Below are positions 19,482 through 29,530 of a stretch of DNA of 64,000 bases, one piece after another. The stretch comes from Paenibacillus faecis (lineage in GTDB: Bacteria; Bacillota; Bacilli; Paenibacillales; Paenibacillaceae), in assembly GCF_008084145.1 (NCBI RefSeq), contig NZ_VSDO01000003.1, forward strand, positions 864,882-928,881, given 5' to 3'. Numbering within the stretch: position 1 is the stretch's first letter; each line of letters opens with the position of its first letter. The notes beneath the pieces were generated by a model. The model ran no database searches and was not told where the DNA came from. It saw only the letters and a list, made by a program, of their open reading frames with translations. Position numbers and translations under genes: made by a program.

Positions 19482-20312
19482 GTGAAAAAATTAAAAAGAA
19501 GCGCTCGATTGGTGGAGATGACGCAGTATCTGTTAACCCGTCCGCATCAGCTGATTCCGCTTACGACGTTCGCGCAGCGGTATGGAGCCGCCAAATCCTC
19601 GATCAGCGAAGACTTGGCGATCATTAAAGAAGTATTCGAGGATGAAGGGAACGGAGAGCTTCAAACCTTGGCAGGCGCGGCCGGCGGCGTGAAATATATT
19701 CCGAAGATGGGACGGGAGCAGGCGCTTCAATTCATCAATCAGCTGTGCGAGAAGCTGTCGGAGCCCGACCGGATTTTACCCGGCGGATATTTGTACATGT
19801 CCGATCTGCTGGGGCAGCCCGCGTTCATGAACGAGGCCGGCAAATTGTTCGCGACGGCTTTTGCGGGACGGGCGATCGACTGCGTGATGACCGTAGAGAC
19901 GAAGGGCATTCCTCTGGCCTACGCCACAGGTGCCGAATTGAATCTGCCGGTCGTCCTCGTTCGCAGGGACCATCAGGTTACGGAAGGGTCGGCCGTAAGC
20001 ATCAATTACGTATCCGGTTCCCACAAGAGTCTGCATACGATGTCCCTGTCCCGCAGAGCGCTTAAGGAGAAGTCCAGAGTCCTGATCGTGGATGATTTCA
20101 TGAAAGCCGGCGGAACGATTCAGGGGATGGTGGATTTGTTGGGCGAGTTTGATGCCGAGGTAGCCGGGGTTGGCGTTCTGGTAGAATCGGGCGAGGTGGA
20201 GTCGGAACAACGGCTGCTGGAAGATTATGTTTCCCTCGCGACTTTACGGGCGGTCGATGCCAAAGGCAAGGAAATTTCCGTGGCGCCGGGGAATTATTTT
20301 ACCGGCAAGTAG
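19482..20312 (+). CDS. purR: Purine operon repressor PurR
   Basis: A 276-residue repressor of purine synthesis genes; PRPP binding releases it from DNA. The N-terminal winged helix (LKRSARLVEMTQYLLTRP to about residue 75) precedes a phosphoribosyltransferase-fold effector domain with the PRPP motif VLIVDDFMKAGGTIQGM. GTG 19482 follows AGCGAGGGG. In B. subtilis yabJ lies between purR and spoVG; here no such gene is present. Confidence 0.95.
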   Translation: MKKLKRSARLVEMTQYLLTRPHQLIPLTTFAQRYGAAKSSISEDLAIIKEVFEDEGNGELQTLAGAAGGVKYIPKMGREQALQFINQLCEKLSEPDRILPGGYLYMSDLLGQPAFMNEAGKLFATAFAGRAIDCVMTVETKGIPLAYATGAELNLPVVLVRRDHQVTEGSAVSINYVSGSHKSLHTMSLSRRALKEKSRVLIVDDFMKAGGTIQGMVDLLGEFDAEVAGVGVLVESGEVESEQRLLEDYVSLATLRAVDAKGKEISVAPGNYFTGK

Positions 20313-20431
20313 CGGTAGAAGCATTTTGTCGATATTCTGTAAAACATCCGGAGTTTACGACGAATCGTGTCGAAATCTCCTAATGTTCAAAAAAATTCCT
20401 GATTTTAGGGCATTTTATTCGGTGAAAAAAA

Positions 20432-20456
20432 AGGATTTCCGTAAGCTATGTGGAAT
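20432..20456 (+). promoter_or_regulatory. Sigma-H promoter of spoVG
   Basis: AGGATTT at 20432-20438, a 14-base spacer and GAAT at 20453-20456, the classic sigma-H arrangement; spoVG is a model sigma-H gene in B. subtilis. An A/T-rich stretch upstream is the kind of sequence AbrB binds. Confidence 0.75.
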
Positions 20457-20496
20457 ATTACACCAAGTCTCTGATGGAAAAAGGTGGTGAACACAT

Positions 20497-20781
20497 ATGC
20501 AAATTACGGATGTAAGACTCCGCCGAGTCAGCTCTGAAGGCAGGATGAAAGCTATCGCATCCATTACCATCGATAACGAGTTTGTGGTTCATGACATTCG
20601 CGTCATCGACGGAAACAATGGAATGTTTGTAGCTATGCCAAGCAAGCGTACTCCTGACGGGGAATTCCGGGACATTGCGCATCCGATCTCTTCGGGTACA
20701 CGCGAGAAGATCCAAGCCGCAGTCCTGGCGGAGTACGAACGTGCTGCCGAGCAAGAAGAAGTGATTGAAGAAGGGGCTTAA
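20497..20781 (+). CDS. spoVG: Septation/regulatory protein SpoVG
   Basis: A 94-residue SpoVG, a small nucleic-acid-binding regulator that affects asymmetric septation and stationary-phase genes. The conserved core [37 protein letters not shown] is nearly invariant, with a variable acidic C-terminus. ATG 20497 follows AAAGGTGGTGAAC. A sigma-H promoter lies upstream and a strong hairpin terminator follows. Confidence 0.97.
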   Translation: MQITDVRLRRVSSEGRMKAIASITIDNEFVVHDIRVIDGNNGMFVAMPSKRTPDGEFRDIAHPISSGTREKIQAAVLAEYERAAEQEEVIEEGA

Positions 20782-20813
20782 GTCTCAGTTTTGTCTCAAC
20801 CAATTGGGGTTCG

Positions 20814-20853
20814 AGAAAAGGGAGCCATGTAACATGGCTCTCTTTTCTTTTTG
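20814..20853 (+). terminator. Intrinsic terminator after spoVG
   Basis: AAAAGGGAGCCATG pairs with CATGGCTCTCTTTT across a three-base loop, followed by CTTTTTG. Confidence 0.9.
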
Positions 20854-20904
20854 TCCCAAATGAGATATATTCAGTAATGAGTTTAAGAGAAGGAGGCCGG
20901 GGCC

Positions 20905-22314
20905 TTGAAAAGATTTGCGATTGTTCTTGCTGCAGGACAGGGGAAACGCATGAAGTCCAAGCTATATAAGGTACTCCACCCTGTATGCGGCAAACCGATG
21001 GTCGGGCATGTCCTGGACACGGTTAAGAAAGTCCAATGTGAGCGCAGTATCGTGGTGGTAGGCCACGGTGCCGAAGCGGTCAAGTCTTATCTGGGAACGA
21101 AAGCCGAGTATGTGCTGCAAGCGCAGCAGCTGGGAACTGGCCACGCCGTAAAGCAAGCCGGAACGTTATTGGGTCAGGAAGAGGGCACGACGATCGTCAT
21201 TTGTGGGGATACCCCGCTTGTGACGGAGGAAACTTTGCAAGCGATGCTGGAGCTCCATGAACGCCAAGGAGCGGCCGCTACCGTGTTGACGGCTAGCATG
21301 GACCGTCCTCAAGGCTATGGCAGAATCATTCGCGACAGCGTCAAAGGTTCCGTCGCCCGGATTGTGGAGCAGAAGGACTGCTCGCCGGAAGAGGATGCCG
21401 TCAAGGAAATCAACACCGGCACGTATTGTTTTGATAACGCGAAATTATTTGCTGCGCTGGAGAAGGTAACGAACAGCAATGCACAACAAGAATATTATTT
21501 GACGGATGTCATCGGCATTTTGGTCGGAGAGGGCGAAGTCGTCGAAGGCTATATGACCGAAGACTTTGCGGAATCGATCGGAGTCAACGACCGTTTGGCG
21601 TTGTCCGAGGCGGAAGGCTACATGCGGGAGCGGATCAACCGTAAACATATGCTGAACGGGGTTACTATTATTGATCCGAGCTCCACATACATCGGAGCCG
21701 ATGTAGTTATCGGAGCGGATACGGTCATTTATCCGGGCAGTCATATCTCCGGAGCAACCGTAATCGGAGAGGACTGCGTCATCGGACCGGCAGCGGAAAT
21801 TGAAGACAGCCGTATTGAGGATGGCGCGAAGGTTAAACAGTCCGTTCTTTGTCAGGCTGAAGTCGGCAAAGAGACGACGGTCGGACCGTTCGCTTATTTG
21901 CGTCCGGGAGCCAAACTGGGCGAGCATGTGAAGGTGGGCGATTTTGTGGAAATCAAAAACGCCACGCTGGATGACGGCTCCAAGGTTTCGCACTTGAGTT
22001 ATATCGGCGACGCCAAGGTAGGCAAGAATGTAAATATCGGCTGCGGCGCGATTACCGTCAACTATGATGGGTATAATAAATCCATTACCGAAATCGAGGA
22101 TGATGCGTTCATCGGCAGCAATGTCAATTTGATCGCACCGGTGAAGGTCGGTAAAGGAGCTTATGTCGTGGCGGGCTCTACCATTACCCAATCGGTGCCG
22201 GATAATGACGTGGCGATTGCCCGTAACCGTCAGGAGAACAAACCGGGTTACGCCGAGAAACTCCGTGCACGGGCCAAAGCAAAGAAGCAGAAGGAACAGG
22301 AATCATTTAGTTGA
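20905..22314 (+). CDS. glmU: Bifunctional GlmU (UDP-GlcNAc synthesis)
   Basis: A 469-residue enzyme with an N-terminal uridyltransferase domain ([19 protein letters not shown]; residues 1-230) and a C-terminal left-handed beta-helix acetyltransferase (hexapeptide repeats from about 250, [26 protein letters not shown]). It acetylates glucosamine-1-phosphate and couples it to UTP, feeding peptidoglycan and teichoic acid synthesis. TTG 20905 follows GAAGGAGGC. The lysine-rich tail is normal. Confidence 0.97.
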   Translation: MKRFAIVLAAGQGKRMKSKLYKVLHPVCGKPMVGHVLDTVKKVQCERSIVVVGHGAEAVKSYLGTKAEYVLQAQQLGTGHAVKQAGTLLGQEEGTTIVICGDTPLVTEETLQAMLELHERQGAAATVLTASMDRPQGYGRIIRDSVKGSVARIVEQKDCSPEEDAVKEINTGTYCFDNAKLFAALEKVTNSNAQQEYYLTDVIGILVGEGEVVEGYMTEDFAESIGVNDRLALSEAEGYMRERINRKHMLNGVTIIDPSSTYIGADVVIGADTVIYPGSHISGATVIGEDCVIGPAAEIEDSRIEDGAKVKQSVLCQAEVGKETTVGPFAYLRPGAKLGEHVKVGDFVEIKNATLDDGSKVSHLSYIGDAKVGKNVNIGCGAITVNYDGYNKSITEIEDDAFIGSNVNLIAPVKVGKGAYVVAGSTITQSVPDNDVAIARNRQENKPGYAEKLRARAKAKKQKEQESFS

Positions 22315-22437
22315 TCGTGGACTTTTTTTCAGTAGGAATACGACTTATCTTTGAATGACTTGCGGAATCAGGATGCAGTGACCATTTCAATGACGGATAG
22401 TTGATCTATCTACACAGCACGGAGGGTAATAAAATTT

Positions 22438-23391
22438 ATGACTTATTGTGATTCTAAACTGAAGATCTTCACCTGTAACTCCAATCCCAAGCTGGCTCAC
22501 CAAATTGCCGATTACATCGGAATTCCGATGGGAGACTCGGAGACGACGAGCTTCAGTGACGGCGAAATTCAAGTCAAGCTGTCCGAAAGCGTTCGCGGCT
22601 GCCACGTTTATGTGGTACAGTCCACTTGCGCTCCGGTCAACGATAATCTGATGGAGCTTCTGGTGATGGTAGATGCTCTGAAACGGGCTTCGGCCAAGAG
22701 CATCAACGTGGTCATTCCTTACTACGGTTATGCCCGTCAGGACCGGAAGGCCCGCTCCCGCGATCCGATTACAGCCAAGCTGGTTGCGAATCTGATCGAG
22801 AAAGCCGGTGCGCACCGTGTAATTACGATGGACCTGCATGCGATGCAGATCCAGGGTTTCTTCGATATTCCTGTGGATCATATGCTGGGCGTACCGATCC
22901 TGGCTCAATATTTCCGCTCGAAGCATATTCAGAACCCGGTCGTTGTGTCTCCGGACCATGGCGGTGTCGTTCGCGCCCGTAAACTTGCGGATTTCCTCAA
23001 CGCTCCGTTGGCGATTATCGACAAACGCCGTCCCGAGCCCAACGTCAGCGAGGTCATGAATATCATCGGGAACATTGAAGGCAAAACCGCAATTCTCGTC
23101 GATGACATTATCGACACGGCCGGAACCATCGTCCTGGGCGCAAACGCGCTGAAGGAAGGCGGGGTTGAGGAAGTTTACGCTTGCTGTACGCACCCTGTGC
23201 TGTCGGGTCCGGCGATGGAACGCCTGGAAAACTCTCCGCTGAAGGAAGTTATTGTAACGGATACCATTCCGATCACGCATCCGAATCCGACCAGCAAGCT
23301 GAAGGTCTTGTCTGTAGCTCCTCTGATGGGTGAGGCGATCATTCGCGTCCACGAGGAACTGTCGATCAGTAAGCTGTTCGAGATCGAATAG
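22438..23391 (+). CDS. prs: Ribose-phosphate pyrophosphokinase
   Basis: A 317-residue PRPP synthetase, making the common precursor of purines, pyrimidines, NAD, His and Trp. Signature segments are [63 protein letters not shown] and the PRPP loop [17 protein letters not shown] 22438 follows CACGGAGGG. Its product is the effector of PurR encoded 3 kb upstream and a substrate for hpt near the end of the window. Confidence 0.97.
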   Translation: MTYCDSKLKIFTCNSNPKLAHQIADYIGIPMGDSETTSFSDGEIQVKLSESVRGCHVYVVQSTCAPVNDNLMELLVMVDALKRASAKSINVVIPYYGYARQDRKARSRDPITAKLVANLIEKAGAHRVITMDLHAMQIQGFFDIPVDHMLGVPILAQYFRSKHIQNPVVVSPDHGGVVRARKLADFLNAPLAIIDKRRPEPNVSEVMNIIGNIEGKTAILVDDIIDTAGTIVLGANALKEGGVEEVYACCTHPVLSGPAMERLENSPLKEVIVTDTIPITHPNPTSKLKVLSVAPLMGEAIIRVHEELSISKLFEIE

Positions 23392-23411
23392 AAAGTCGTC
23401 CTACTGCATTC

Positions 23412-23452
23412 ATTGGGTTGCATCTTCCGTTTTCGGAGGTGCAGCCCTTTCT
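23412..23452 (+). terminator. Intrinsic terminator after prs
   Basis: GGGTTGCA..TTCCG pairs with CGGA..TGCAGCCC around a TTTT loop, followed by TTTCT. It lies where B. subtilis has ctc, which is missing here. Confidence 0.7.
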
Positions 23453-23514
23453 GTATGCGGACGGGGTCGATAGCTCAATTGATAGGTAGAACCTAATACA
23501 TTGGAGGACCACAG

Positions 23515-24075
23515 ATGAAATGGATCGTAGGCCTCGGCAATCCGGGGTCCAAATATGAGAACACCAGACACAATATCGGCTTTATGGCGCTTGACGAATT
23601 GGCCCGCCGGCACGGGATCGCCATCAAGCAAAGCAAATGCAAGGCTCTGATCGGTGAAGGCATGCTGCCCGGTGGGAAGGTGGCTTTAATCAAACCGATG
23701 ACGTATATGAATTTGTCGGGCGAGGCGGTTCGGGCTTTTATGGATTACTATAAAGTCCCGCTGGAAGATATGATCGTCGTATACGACGACCTGGACACGG
23801 AGATCGGCCGAAACCGCCTTCGCTATCAAGGAAGCGCCGGGGGGCATAACGGAATCAAGTCGATCATTCAGCATACGGGCACGCAGACGTTCAACCGGAT
23901 TCGGATGGGCATATCCAGGCCGGAACCGGGATATCCGATCGTGGATTACGTCCTTTCCTCGTTTGCGAAAAAAGAAGCCCCCTTGCTCAAACAGTCGATT
24001 GAAGCGGCATGCGACGCGCTGGAATACAGTCTCGACCATACGTTTGAGCAGACGATGGCGAAATTCAACGGGTAG
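23515..24075 (+). CDS. pth: Peptidyl-tRNA hydrolase
   Basis: A 186-residue enzyme that cleaves peptidyl-tRNA released from stalled ribosomes. Catalytic motif GLGNPGSKYENTRHNIGF includes the essential His; KPMTYMNLSGEAV, VYDDLD and GSAGGHNGIKSI complete the active site. ATG 23515 follows TTGGAGGACC. Followed by fin and mfd as in B. subtilis. Confidence 0.97.
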   Translation: MKWIVGLGNPGSKYENTRHNIGFMALDELARRHGIAIKQSKCKALIGEGMLPGGKVALIKPMTYMNLSGEAVRAFMDYYKVPLEDMIVVYDDLDTEIGRNRLRYQGSAGGHNGIKSIIQHTGTQTFNRIRMGISRPEPGYPIVDYVLSSFAKKEAPLLKQSIEAACDALEYSLDHTFEQTMAKFNG

Positions 24076-24096
24076 TGCATTCCGGTGAAACTTTGG

Positions 24097-24126
24097 GGCT
24101 AAGCGGGGATTTTTTAGGGCATACTG
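24097..24126 (+). promoter_or_regulatory. Candidate forespore promoter of fin
   Basis: GGCTA at 24097-24101 and CATACTG at 24120-24126, 18 bases apart, the same layout and identical -10 as the candidate csfB promoter. In B. subtilis fin is transcribed by sigma-F. Confidence 0.4.
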
Positions 24127-24158
24127 AGGGGTATATCGAACCTTCAGGAGGCATATAC

Positions 24159-24389
24159 ATGGCAATAAACTATGTTTGCAGGCATTGCCGTACATTTATT
24201 GGTAGAATCGATTCTCCCGGGATAACGGAATCCCAGCTGGGCTTCCATTTCTTGACCCCCGAGGAGCGGCGGGATATAATAGCGTATGATTCGAATGGCG
24301 AAACAACGGTCCGGGTAACTTGCGATTACTGTAGCGAAGCTCTAAAGGATAATCCCGAGCTGACGCTGCTTTCAAACCTCTTGCAATGA
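24159..24389 (+). CDS. fin: Anti-sigma-F factor Fin
   Basis: A 76-residue Fin (YabK), a forespore protein that binds RNA polymerase/sigma-F to switch from early to late forespore transcription. It has two zinc-binding pairs, CRHC near residue 7 and CDYC near residue 61, and the core IDSPGITESQLGFHFLTPEERRDIIAYD. ATG 24159 follows TTCAGGAGGC; the longer frame from 24075 is rejected because it overlaps the pth stop and the promoter. This window thus encodes both anti-sigma factors Gin and Fin. Confidence 0.92.
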   Translation: MAINYVCRHCRTFIGRIDSPGITESQLGFHFLTPEERRDIIAYDSNGETTVRVTCDYCSEALKDNPELTLLSNLLQ

Positions 24390-24431
24390 TCTGCGGGAGG
24401 GAACCTGCGGCTACCTGATGAAATGGGATAC

Positions 24432-24520
24432 AGAGCCTTGGCACGTTTGCTGAGGCTCCTTTCACGTTTGCTGAGGCTCCTTTTTGGTGGAGTCCGGCCT
24501 TGTTGTCAGGGGACAAGGCC
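24432..24520. repeat. Hairpin region with 21-bp tandem duplication between fin and mfd
   Basis: A 21-base unit beginning CACGTTTGCTGAGGCTCC is present twice back to back (24442-24462 and 24463-24483). GAGCCT at 24433-24438 can pair with either copy of AGGCTC, followed by T-rich sequence, so this is probably the fin terminator with a duplicated 3' arm. A second hairpin, GGCCTTGT / ACAAGGCC, spans 24497-24520. Confidence 0.6.
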
Positions 24521-24676
24521 CAATCCCGGTATGGACATCATAGATCTCGCGCGGGGAAGGCGATATAAATAAGGGTGACATGAACCCCGCTTGCCTTCAC
24601 CAATTCGGTTTACGGATAATAGATATAAAAAGGTTTCTACAAAATACTGCAATTCGAAATGAGAGAGGTGCCTCCA

Positions 24677-27600
24677 TTGTTACAAGCACTTATTCAAGCA
24701 TTCTCCCGGGACTCGGACTTTACCTCTATGGTGGCAGGGGTAAATGCCGGAATGAAGGAGCAGTTGATTTCCGGTTTATCGGGGTCCTCGCGGCAGGTCG
24801 CGTTGGCGGCACTGTATCAGGAAACGAATCGGCCTTTGCTGGTCGTCACGCATAACATGTTCTCCGCCCAGAAAATATTCGAAGATTTACAGGAAGCGCT
24901 GTCACCGGAACAGGTGATGCTCTATCCGGCCAATGAGCTGGTAGCCGCCGAAGCGGCGGTTTCGAGCCCCGAGACCTTGGCTCAGCGCATCGAGGTACTG
25001 CTGCAGTGCTCCCGGTCTTTCCGGGGGGTTGTGGTCGTGCCTTATTCCGGTGTGCGCCGGTTTATCCCGACGACGGAAGCGATGGCGAATGCCCGGCTGA
25101 CGATCGAATTGGGCGGCACGCTGGTGCTGGATGATTTTCTGGCACGGATGGTCGAGTTGGGTTACGAGCGGGTGGAACGCGTCGAATCGCGCGGGGAGAT
25201 GAGCATCCGCGGGGGGATCATCGATTTCTATCCGCTGACCTCGAACGTCGCTTATCGGGTCGAGTTGTTCGATGATGAAATCGATTCGATCCGTACTTTC
25301 GACCCGTCCGATCAGCGTTCCATCGAGCAAATCAAGCAGGTCGACGTTACCCCTTGTAAAGAACTTATCGCTTCCCGCGAACGGCTGGAGCGGGCGGCTG
25401 AAGCAGTCCAAGAGAGGCTTGACCGGCAACTGGAGAAAATGACCGACCGCCAAGCCAAAAATAAGCTGGAAGAGGAAATCTCCCGGGAAATCGAAATGAT
25501 GCGGGAGCATGTTTATTTTCCGGAAATCTATAAATATATCTCCTTGATTTACCCCGAGAACAACACCTTGTACGATTACATGCCGGAGGATACTTTGCTG
25601 ATTCTGGACGAACCGGCCCGGCTGCTGGAGACGTCCCGCCAGTTGGAGCGGGATGAAGCGGAGTGGAATTTGCATCTGTTCCAGAACGGCAAAAGCCTGC
25701 CTGAGCTTCCTCTCGCCCGCGATGGCGCCGAGGTGCTGTACCAGCGGCCGTATCCGACTTTGTTCTTCTCGCTGTTTTTGCGTCAGGTTCCCCACACGCA
25801 GCCGCAGAATATCATCAATTTTGTGAGCCGGGGGATGCAGGATTTCCATGGCCAAATGAATGTGCTCAAGGCGGAAATGGAGCGCTGGAAGAAGAGCGGG
25901 GCCAACGTTATCATGCTGGCCAGCGGAGAAGAACGGCTCGAACGGATGCGGCGGGTTCTCCAGGATTACGGCATCGACGAGCCGACGCTGCTGCTGGGGA
26001 ACCTGCAGTCGGGCTTTGAGCTTCCTTCCGTCCATCTCGTCGTGATCACCGAAGGTGAAATGTTCTCCCAGAAGCAGCGGAAAGCCCGCAAAGCCAGCAA
26101 GAACATAGACAACGCGGAGCGGATCAAGAGCTACACCGAACTGAAGGTGGGCGATTATGTCGTTCACCAGAACCACGGGATCGGGAAGTACCTGGGGATC
26201 GGGACTCTGGAGGTCGGCGGTATCCATAAGGATTACATGCATATCCTCTATGCGGGGGGCGACAAGCTCTCCGTACCGATCGAACAGATCGATATGATCC
26301 AGAAATACGTAGGTTCGGAGGATAAAGAACCGAAAATCTACAAGCTCGGGGGCAACGAATGGACCCGGGTCAAAAATAAAGTGCGCTCCTCCGTTCAGGA
26401 TATTGCCGACGATCTGATCAAGCTGTATGCGGAACGTCAGGCTTCCCCCGGTTACGCGTTCGAGAAAGACACGCCGGAGCAGCAGGAATTCGAGGCCATG
26501 TTCCCCTACGATGAGACGCGCGACCAGCTCCGGGCGATCGAGGAAATCAAAAAGGACATGGAACTATCCCGGCCGATGGATCGGCTGCTGTGCGGCGACG
26601 TAGGCTACGGAAAAACGGAAGTCGCGATCCGGGCCGCGTTCAAGGCGGCCATCGAGGGCAAACAGGTGGCCGTGCTGGTGCCGACGACGATTTTGGCGCA
26701 GCAGCATTATGAAACGTTCCGGGAACGGTTTGCGGGGTATCCGATTAATATTCAGACGCTGAGCCGGTTCCGCAGCCGGAAAGAGCAAAACGAAACGATT
26801 AAAGGGGTCCGCCAGGGGACGGTGGATATCGTTATCGGGACCCATCGCCTCCTTTCGCAGGATCTCGTATTTAAGGACCTGGGTCTGCTGATCGTGGACG
26901 AGGAGCAGCGGTTCGGTGTGACGCACAAGGAAAAGCTGAAGAAGCTGAAAACCAACGTGGACGTGCTGACCTTAACGGCCACGCCTATTCCGCGCACGCT
27001 GCACATGTCCATGCTGGGCGTCAGAGACCTGTCGGTCATCGAAACGCCGCCGGAGAACCGTTTTCCCGTCCAAACCTATGTGGTGGAACACAGCCAGGCC
27101 CTGGTTCGGGAAGCGATCGAGCGGGAATTGGCGCGCGGCGGACAAATTTATTACCTGTACAATCGCGTACAGGGCATTCAGGAAATGGCGGCGCAAATAT
27201 CCATGCTGGTTCCGGACGCCCGGGTAGGGATCGGTCACGGACAGATGTCCGAGCAAGAGCTCGAGAAGACGATCCTGGATTTCCTGGACGGCGAATACGA
27301 CGTGCTCGTCAGCACCAGTATCATTGAAACCGGGGTGGACATTCCGAACGTCAACACCTTGATCGTCCACGATGCCGATAAAATGGGCCTTTCCCAGCTT
27401 TATCAGCTGCGGGGCCGTGTCGGCCGTTCCAACCGGATCGCTTACGCCTATTTTACGTACCAAAAGGACAAGTCGCTGACCGAGGTCGCGGAAAAACGGC
27501 TGCAATCCATCAAGGAATTCACCGAGCTGGGATCCGGTTTTAAAATCGCCATGCGCGATCTGTCCATCCGGGGGGCCGGGAATCTGCTCGGGGCGGAGCA

Positions 27601-28201
27601 GCACGGCTTTATCGCTTCGGTCGGGTTCGACTTGTATTCCCAAATGCTCGCGGAGGAGATCCAGAAGCGCAAAGTCACGATGCTTGGCGAAGCCCTGCCG
27701 GATGAATCGAAATGGAATACGACGATCGATCTCGGCATCGATGCTTACCTGCCTTCGGATTATATTTACGACAGCATCCAGAAGATTGAAATTTACAAGA
27801 AGACCGCTTCCGCTTCCACCTTTGAAGAGGTGGGCGAGCTGGAGGACGAACTGCTCGACCGTTTCGGCGAGCTTCCGGAAGCCGTTCGGAACCTGCTGGC
27901 CGTCGCCCGGGTCAAGCTGTACGGCAGAAAATACGGCATCGAGTCCATTAACTTGCGGAATGAAGAGATCGTCCTGAAGTTTTACGAAGGCCGCGAACGG
28001 GATATGATTCCGTCTAAAATTGCGGAAGTTGGAAATCTGTTCGGAAGACGTGTACAATTTAACCAAGGATCGGAAATTCTGATTCGCATCAAAGTCAAGG
28101 GAATGGACGATAAAGAAATGATGGGCTTGCTGGAGCAGTTTTTGGAGGCTCTAAAGGACTCGTTCAAAGCGAAAGGGGAACTACAGGATGTTTCGAAATA
28201 A
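24677..28201 (+). CDS. mfd: Transcription-repair coupling factor Mfd
   Basis: A 1174-residue ATP-dependent translocase that removes stalled RNA polymerase and recruits UvrA. Domains in order: UvrB-like region (1-350), RNA-polymerase-interaction domain (HQNHGIGKYLGI, near 500), SF2 helicase with Walker A GDVGYGKTEVAI, DEEQRFG, TATPIPRTLHM, VSTSIIETGVDIPN and QLRGRVGRS, then the autoinhibitory D7 domain. TTG 24677 follows GAGAGGTG and aligns with the B. subtilis N-terminus; ATG 24659 lacks a ribosome site. It overlaps the next gene by 14 bases. Confidence 0.95.
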   Translation: MLQALIQAFSRDSDFTSMVAGVNAGMKEQLISGLSGSSRQVALAALYQETNRPLLVVTHNMFSAQKIFEDLQEALSPEQVMLYPANELVAAEAAVSSPETLAQRIEVLLQCSRSFRGVVVVPYSGVRRFIPTTEAMANARLTIELGGTLVLDDFLARMVELGYERVERVESRGEMSIRGGIIDFYPLTSNVAYRVELFDDEIDSIRTFDPSDQRSIEQIKQVDVTPCKELIASRERLERAAEAVQERLDRQLEKMTDRQAKNKLEEEISREIEMMREHVYFPEIYKYISLIYPENNTLYDYMPEDTLLILDEPARLLETSRQLERDEAEWNLHLFQNGKSLPELPLARDGAEVLYQRPYPTLFFSLFLRQVPHTQPQNIINFVSRGMQDFHGQMNVLKAEMERWKKSGANVIMLASGEERLERMRRVLQDYGIDEPTLLLGNLQSGFELPSVHLVVITEGEMFSQKQRKARKASKNIDNAERIKSYTELKVGDYVVHQNHGIGKYLGIGTLEVGGIHKDYMHILYAGGDKLSVPIEQIDMIQKYVGSEDKEPKIYKLGGNEWTRVKNKVRSSVQDIADDLIKLYAERQASPGYAFEKDTPEQQEFEAMFPYDETRDQLRAIEEIKKDMELSRPMDRLLCGDVGYGKTEVAIRAAFKAAIEGKQVAVLVPTTILAQQHYETFRERFAGYPINIQTLSRFRSRKEQNETIKGVRQGTVDIVIGTHRLLSQDLVFKDLGLLIVDEEQRFGVTHKEKLKKLKTNVDVLTLTATPIPRTLHMSMLGVRDLSVIETPPENRFPVQTYVVEHSQALVREAIERELARGGQIYYLYNRVQGIQEMAAQISMLVPDARVGIGHGQMSEQELEKTILDFLDGEYDVLVSTSIIETGVDIPNVNTLIVHDADKMGLSQLYQLRGRVGRSNRIAYAYFTYQKDKSLTEVAEKRLQSIKEFTELGSGFKIAMRDLSIRGAGNLLGAEQHGFIASVGFDLYSQMLAEEIQKRKVTMLGEALPDESKWNTTIDLGIDAYLPSDYIYDSIQKIEIYKKTASASTFEEVGELEDELLDRFGELPEAVRNLLAVARVKLYGRKYGIESINLRNEEIVLKFYEGRERDMIPSKIAEVGNLFGRRVQFNQGSEILIRIKVKGMDDKEMMGLLEQFLEALKDSFKAKGELQDVSK

Positions 28202-29270
28202 AAGCCGTTCATGGAAGACGGCGTTGATGGCGCTCACGCTTGTATTGGCATTGGCTGTAGTGGCTGGCTGCGGCAAGAAAAATGTAGTGGCTACGTATGA
28301 GGGTGGGGAGATCACGGCCGCGGAATTCGATTTGGAGCAGCGGATTTTACTCGCCGTCTCGGACCCGATGATGCAGCAGTTGATGCAGATGGACGAGTAC
28401 AAGGAAAATTTGCTGAAACAGCAAGTCGCTTTTAAATACCTGGCGGCCAAGGCGGACAGCAAGTTCAAGGAGACGGGAAAGACGAAGGGAACCGAAGCTT
28501 TCAACAACATGAAGAACTATTACGGCGCCGACAAATTCAAAGAAATGCTGAGCAGTCAGAAGGTGACCGAAGACGATATCAAAAATTACATGATTCGCTA
28601 CTATACCGTTCTGGAAACGGAGTCCGTGAATATCACCGATGAGGACATCAAGAAGGAATTTGAGGCTACGAAGGAGGATTACATCACCGCTTCCGTGCGT
28701 CATATCCTGATCGGATTCAAGGATGCCGAGGGCAAGGAAGTCAAGAAAGAGGACGCCCTGAAATTAGCGAAGGAGCTGAAGAGCCGGCTGGAAAAAGGCG
28801 AGGACTTCGCCGAGCTGGCCAAGAAATACTCGACCGACCCCGGTTCGAAAGACGACGGCGGGTTGTACGCGGATTATCCGGTAAGCCGCTGGGTACCCGA
28901 ATTCAAGGAAAAGGCTATGACCCTTCCCTTGAACACCATCAGCGATCCGGTCGAAACTTCGTACGGTTACCACATCATGCGGGTTGAGAAACGGACCGAA
29001 AAGAAATTCGAGGATCTTACCACCAATGAGAAGGACATCATCAAATTGTCTTTGGCTTCCGGGAAACTGGACGAGTTTATAGCCGGAGACCTGGAGAAAA
29101 AGATCATTAAGAAAATCAACCTGCCTAAGACGGAGAAGAAGGAGAATTCCGGATCGGGCGGAAACAGCACCGGTACCCCGGATAGCGGAGGCACGTCCGG
29201 CGGCAACAAGGATGCCGGCAACGCAGGAGGCGCCGGAACCGGGAACAATGCCGGAACCGAAGGCAAATAA
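28188..29270 (+). CDS. prsA: PrsA/SurA-type peptidyl-prolyl isomerase lipoprotein
   Basis: A 360-residue extracytoplasmic foldase. A lipoprotein signal (MALTLVLALAVVAGC) anchors it to the membrane; a SurA-like N-terminal helical domain precedes one parvulin domain (VRHILIGFKDAEGK, FAELAKKYSTDPGSKDDGG, SYGYHIMRVEKR, about 170-275), and a Gly/Ser/Asn-rich tail of about 40 residues ends the protein. ATG 28188 lies inside the mfd end and follows AAAGGGGAAC, suggesting coupled expression. B. subtilis has no prsA-type gene between mfd and spoVT. The symbol is a family label. Confidence 0.88.
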   Translation: MFRNKSRSWKTALMALTLVLALAVVAGCGKKNVVATYEGGEITAAEFDLEQRILLAVSDPMMQQLMQMDEYKENLLKQQVAFKYLAAKADSKFKETGKTKGTEAFNNMKNYYGADKFKEMLSSQKVTEDDIKNYMIRYYTVLETESVNITDEDIKKEFEATKEDYITASVRHILIGFKDAEGKEVKKEDALKLAKELKSRLEKGEDFAELAKKYSTDPGSKDDGGLYADYPVSRWVPEFKEKAMTLPLNTISDPVETSYGYHIMRVEKRTEKKFEDLTTNEKDIIKLSLASGKLDEFIAGDLEKKIIKKINLPKTEKKENSGSGGNSTGTPDSGGTSGGNKDAGNAGGAGTGNNAGTEGK

Positions 29271-29295
29271 TCAAACCGGTTACGGGCATATCAGG

Positions 29296-29335
29296 CAGCG
29301 CGGAGAAATCCGCGCTGTTTTGCTGTGCTTTTTTT
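29296..29335 (+). terminator. Intrinsic terminator after the foldase gene
   Basis: CAGCGCGGA pairs with TCCGCGCTG across a GAAA loop; the T-rich tail follows. It ends the fin/mfd/prsA transcript. Confidence 0.85.
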
Positions 29336-29530
29336 GTGGTAAATATACAGATTGAATAAGTAATTTAGCATGCATAAGCTGCTGGGAAGGGATGAATACT
29401 ATGGTCAGAATCACAAGAGCCGAATCCCTCCATTTGCTAACCAAATCAACCGCCGGCGGTGTGAAAATCAAAATGAAACTTACCGCAACTTTTTTACCGG
29501 CAATGATGTAATAACATACCGAAGGGTAAA

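Noticed and set aside
24902..26242. 446-codon antisense frame opposite mfd
   Set aside because: Shadow frame; the plus-strand Mfd domains are unambiguous.
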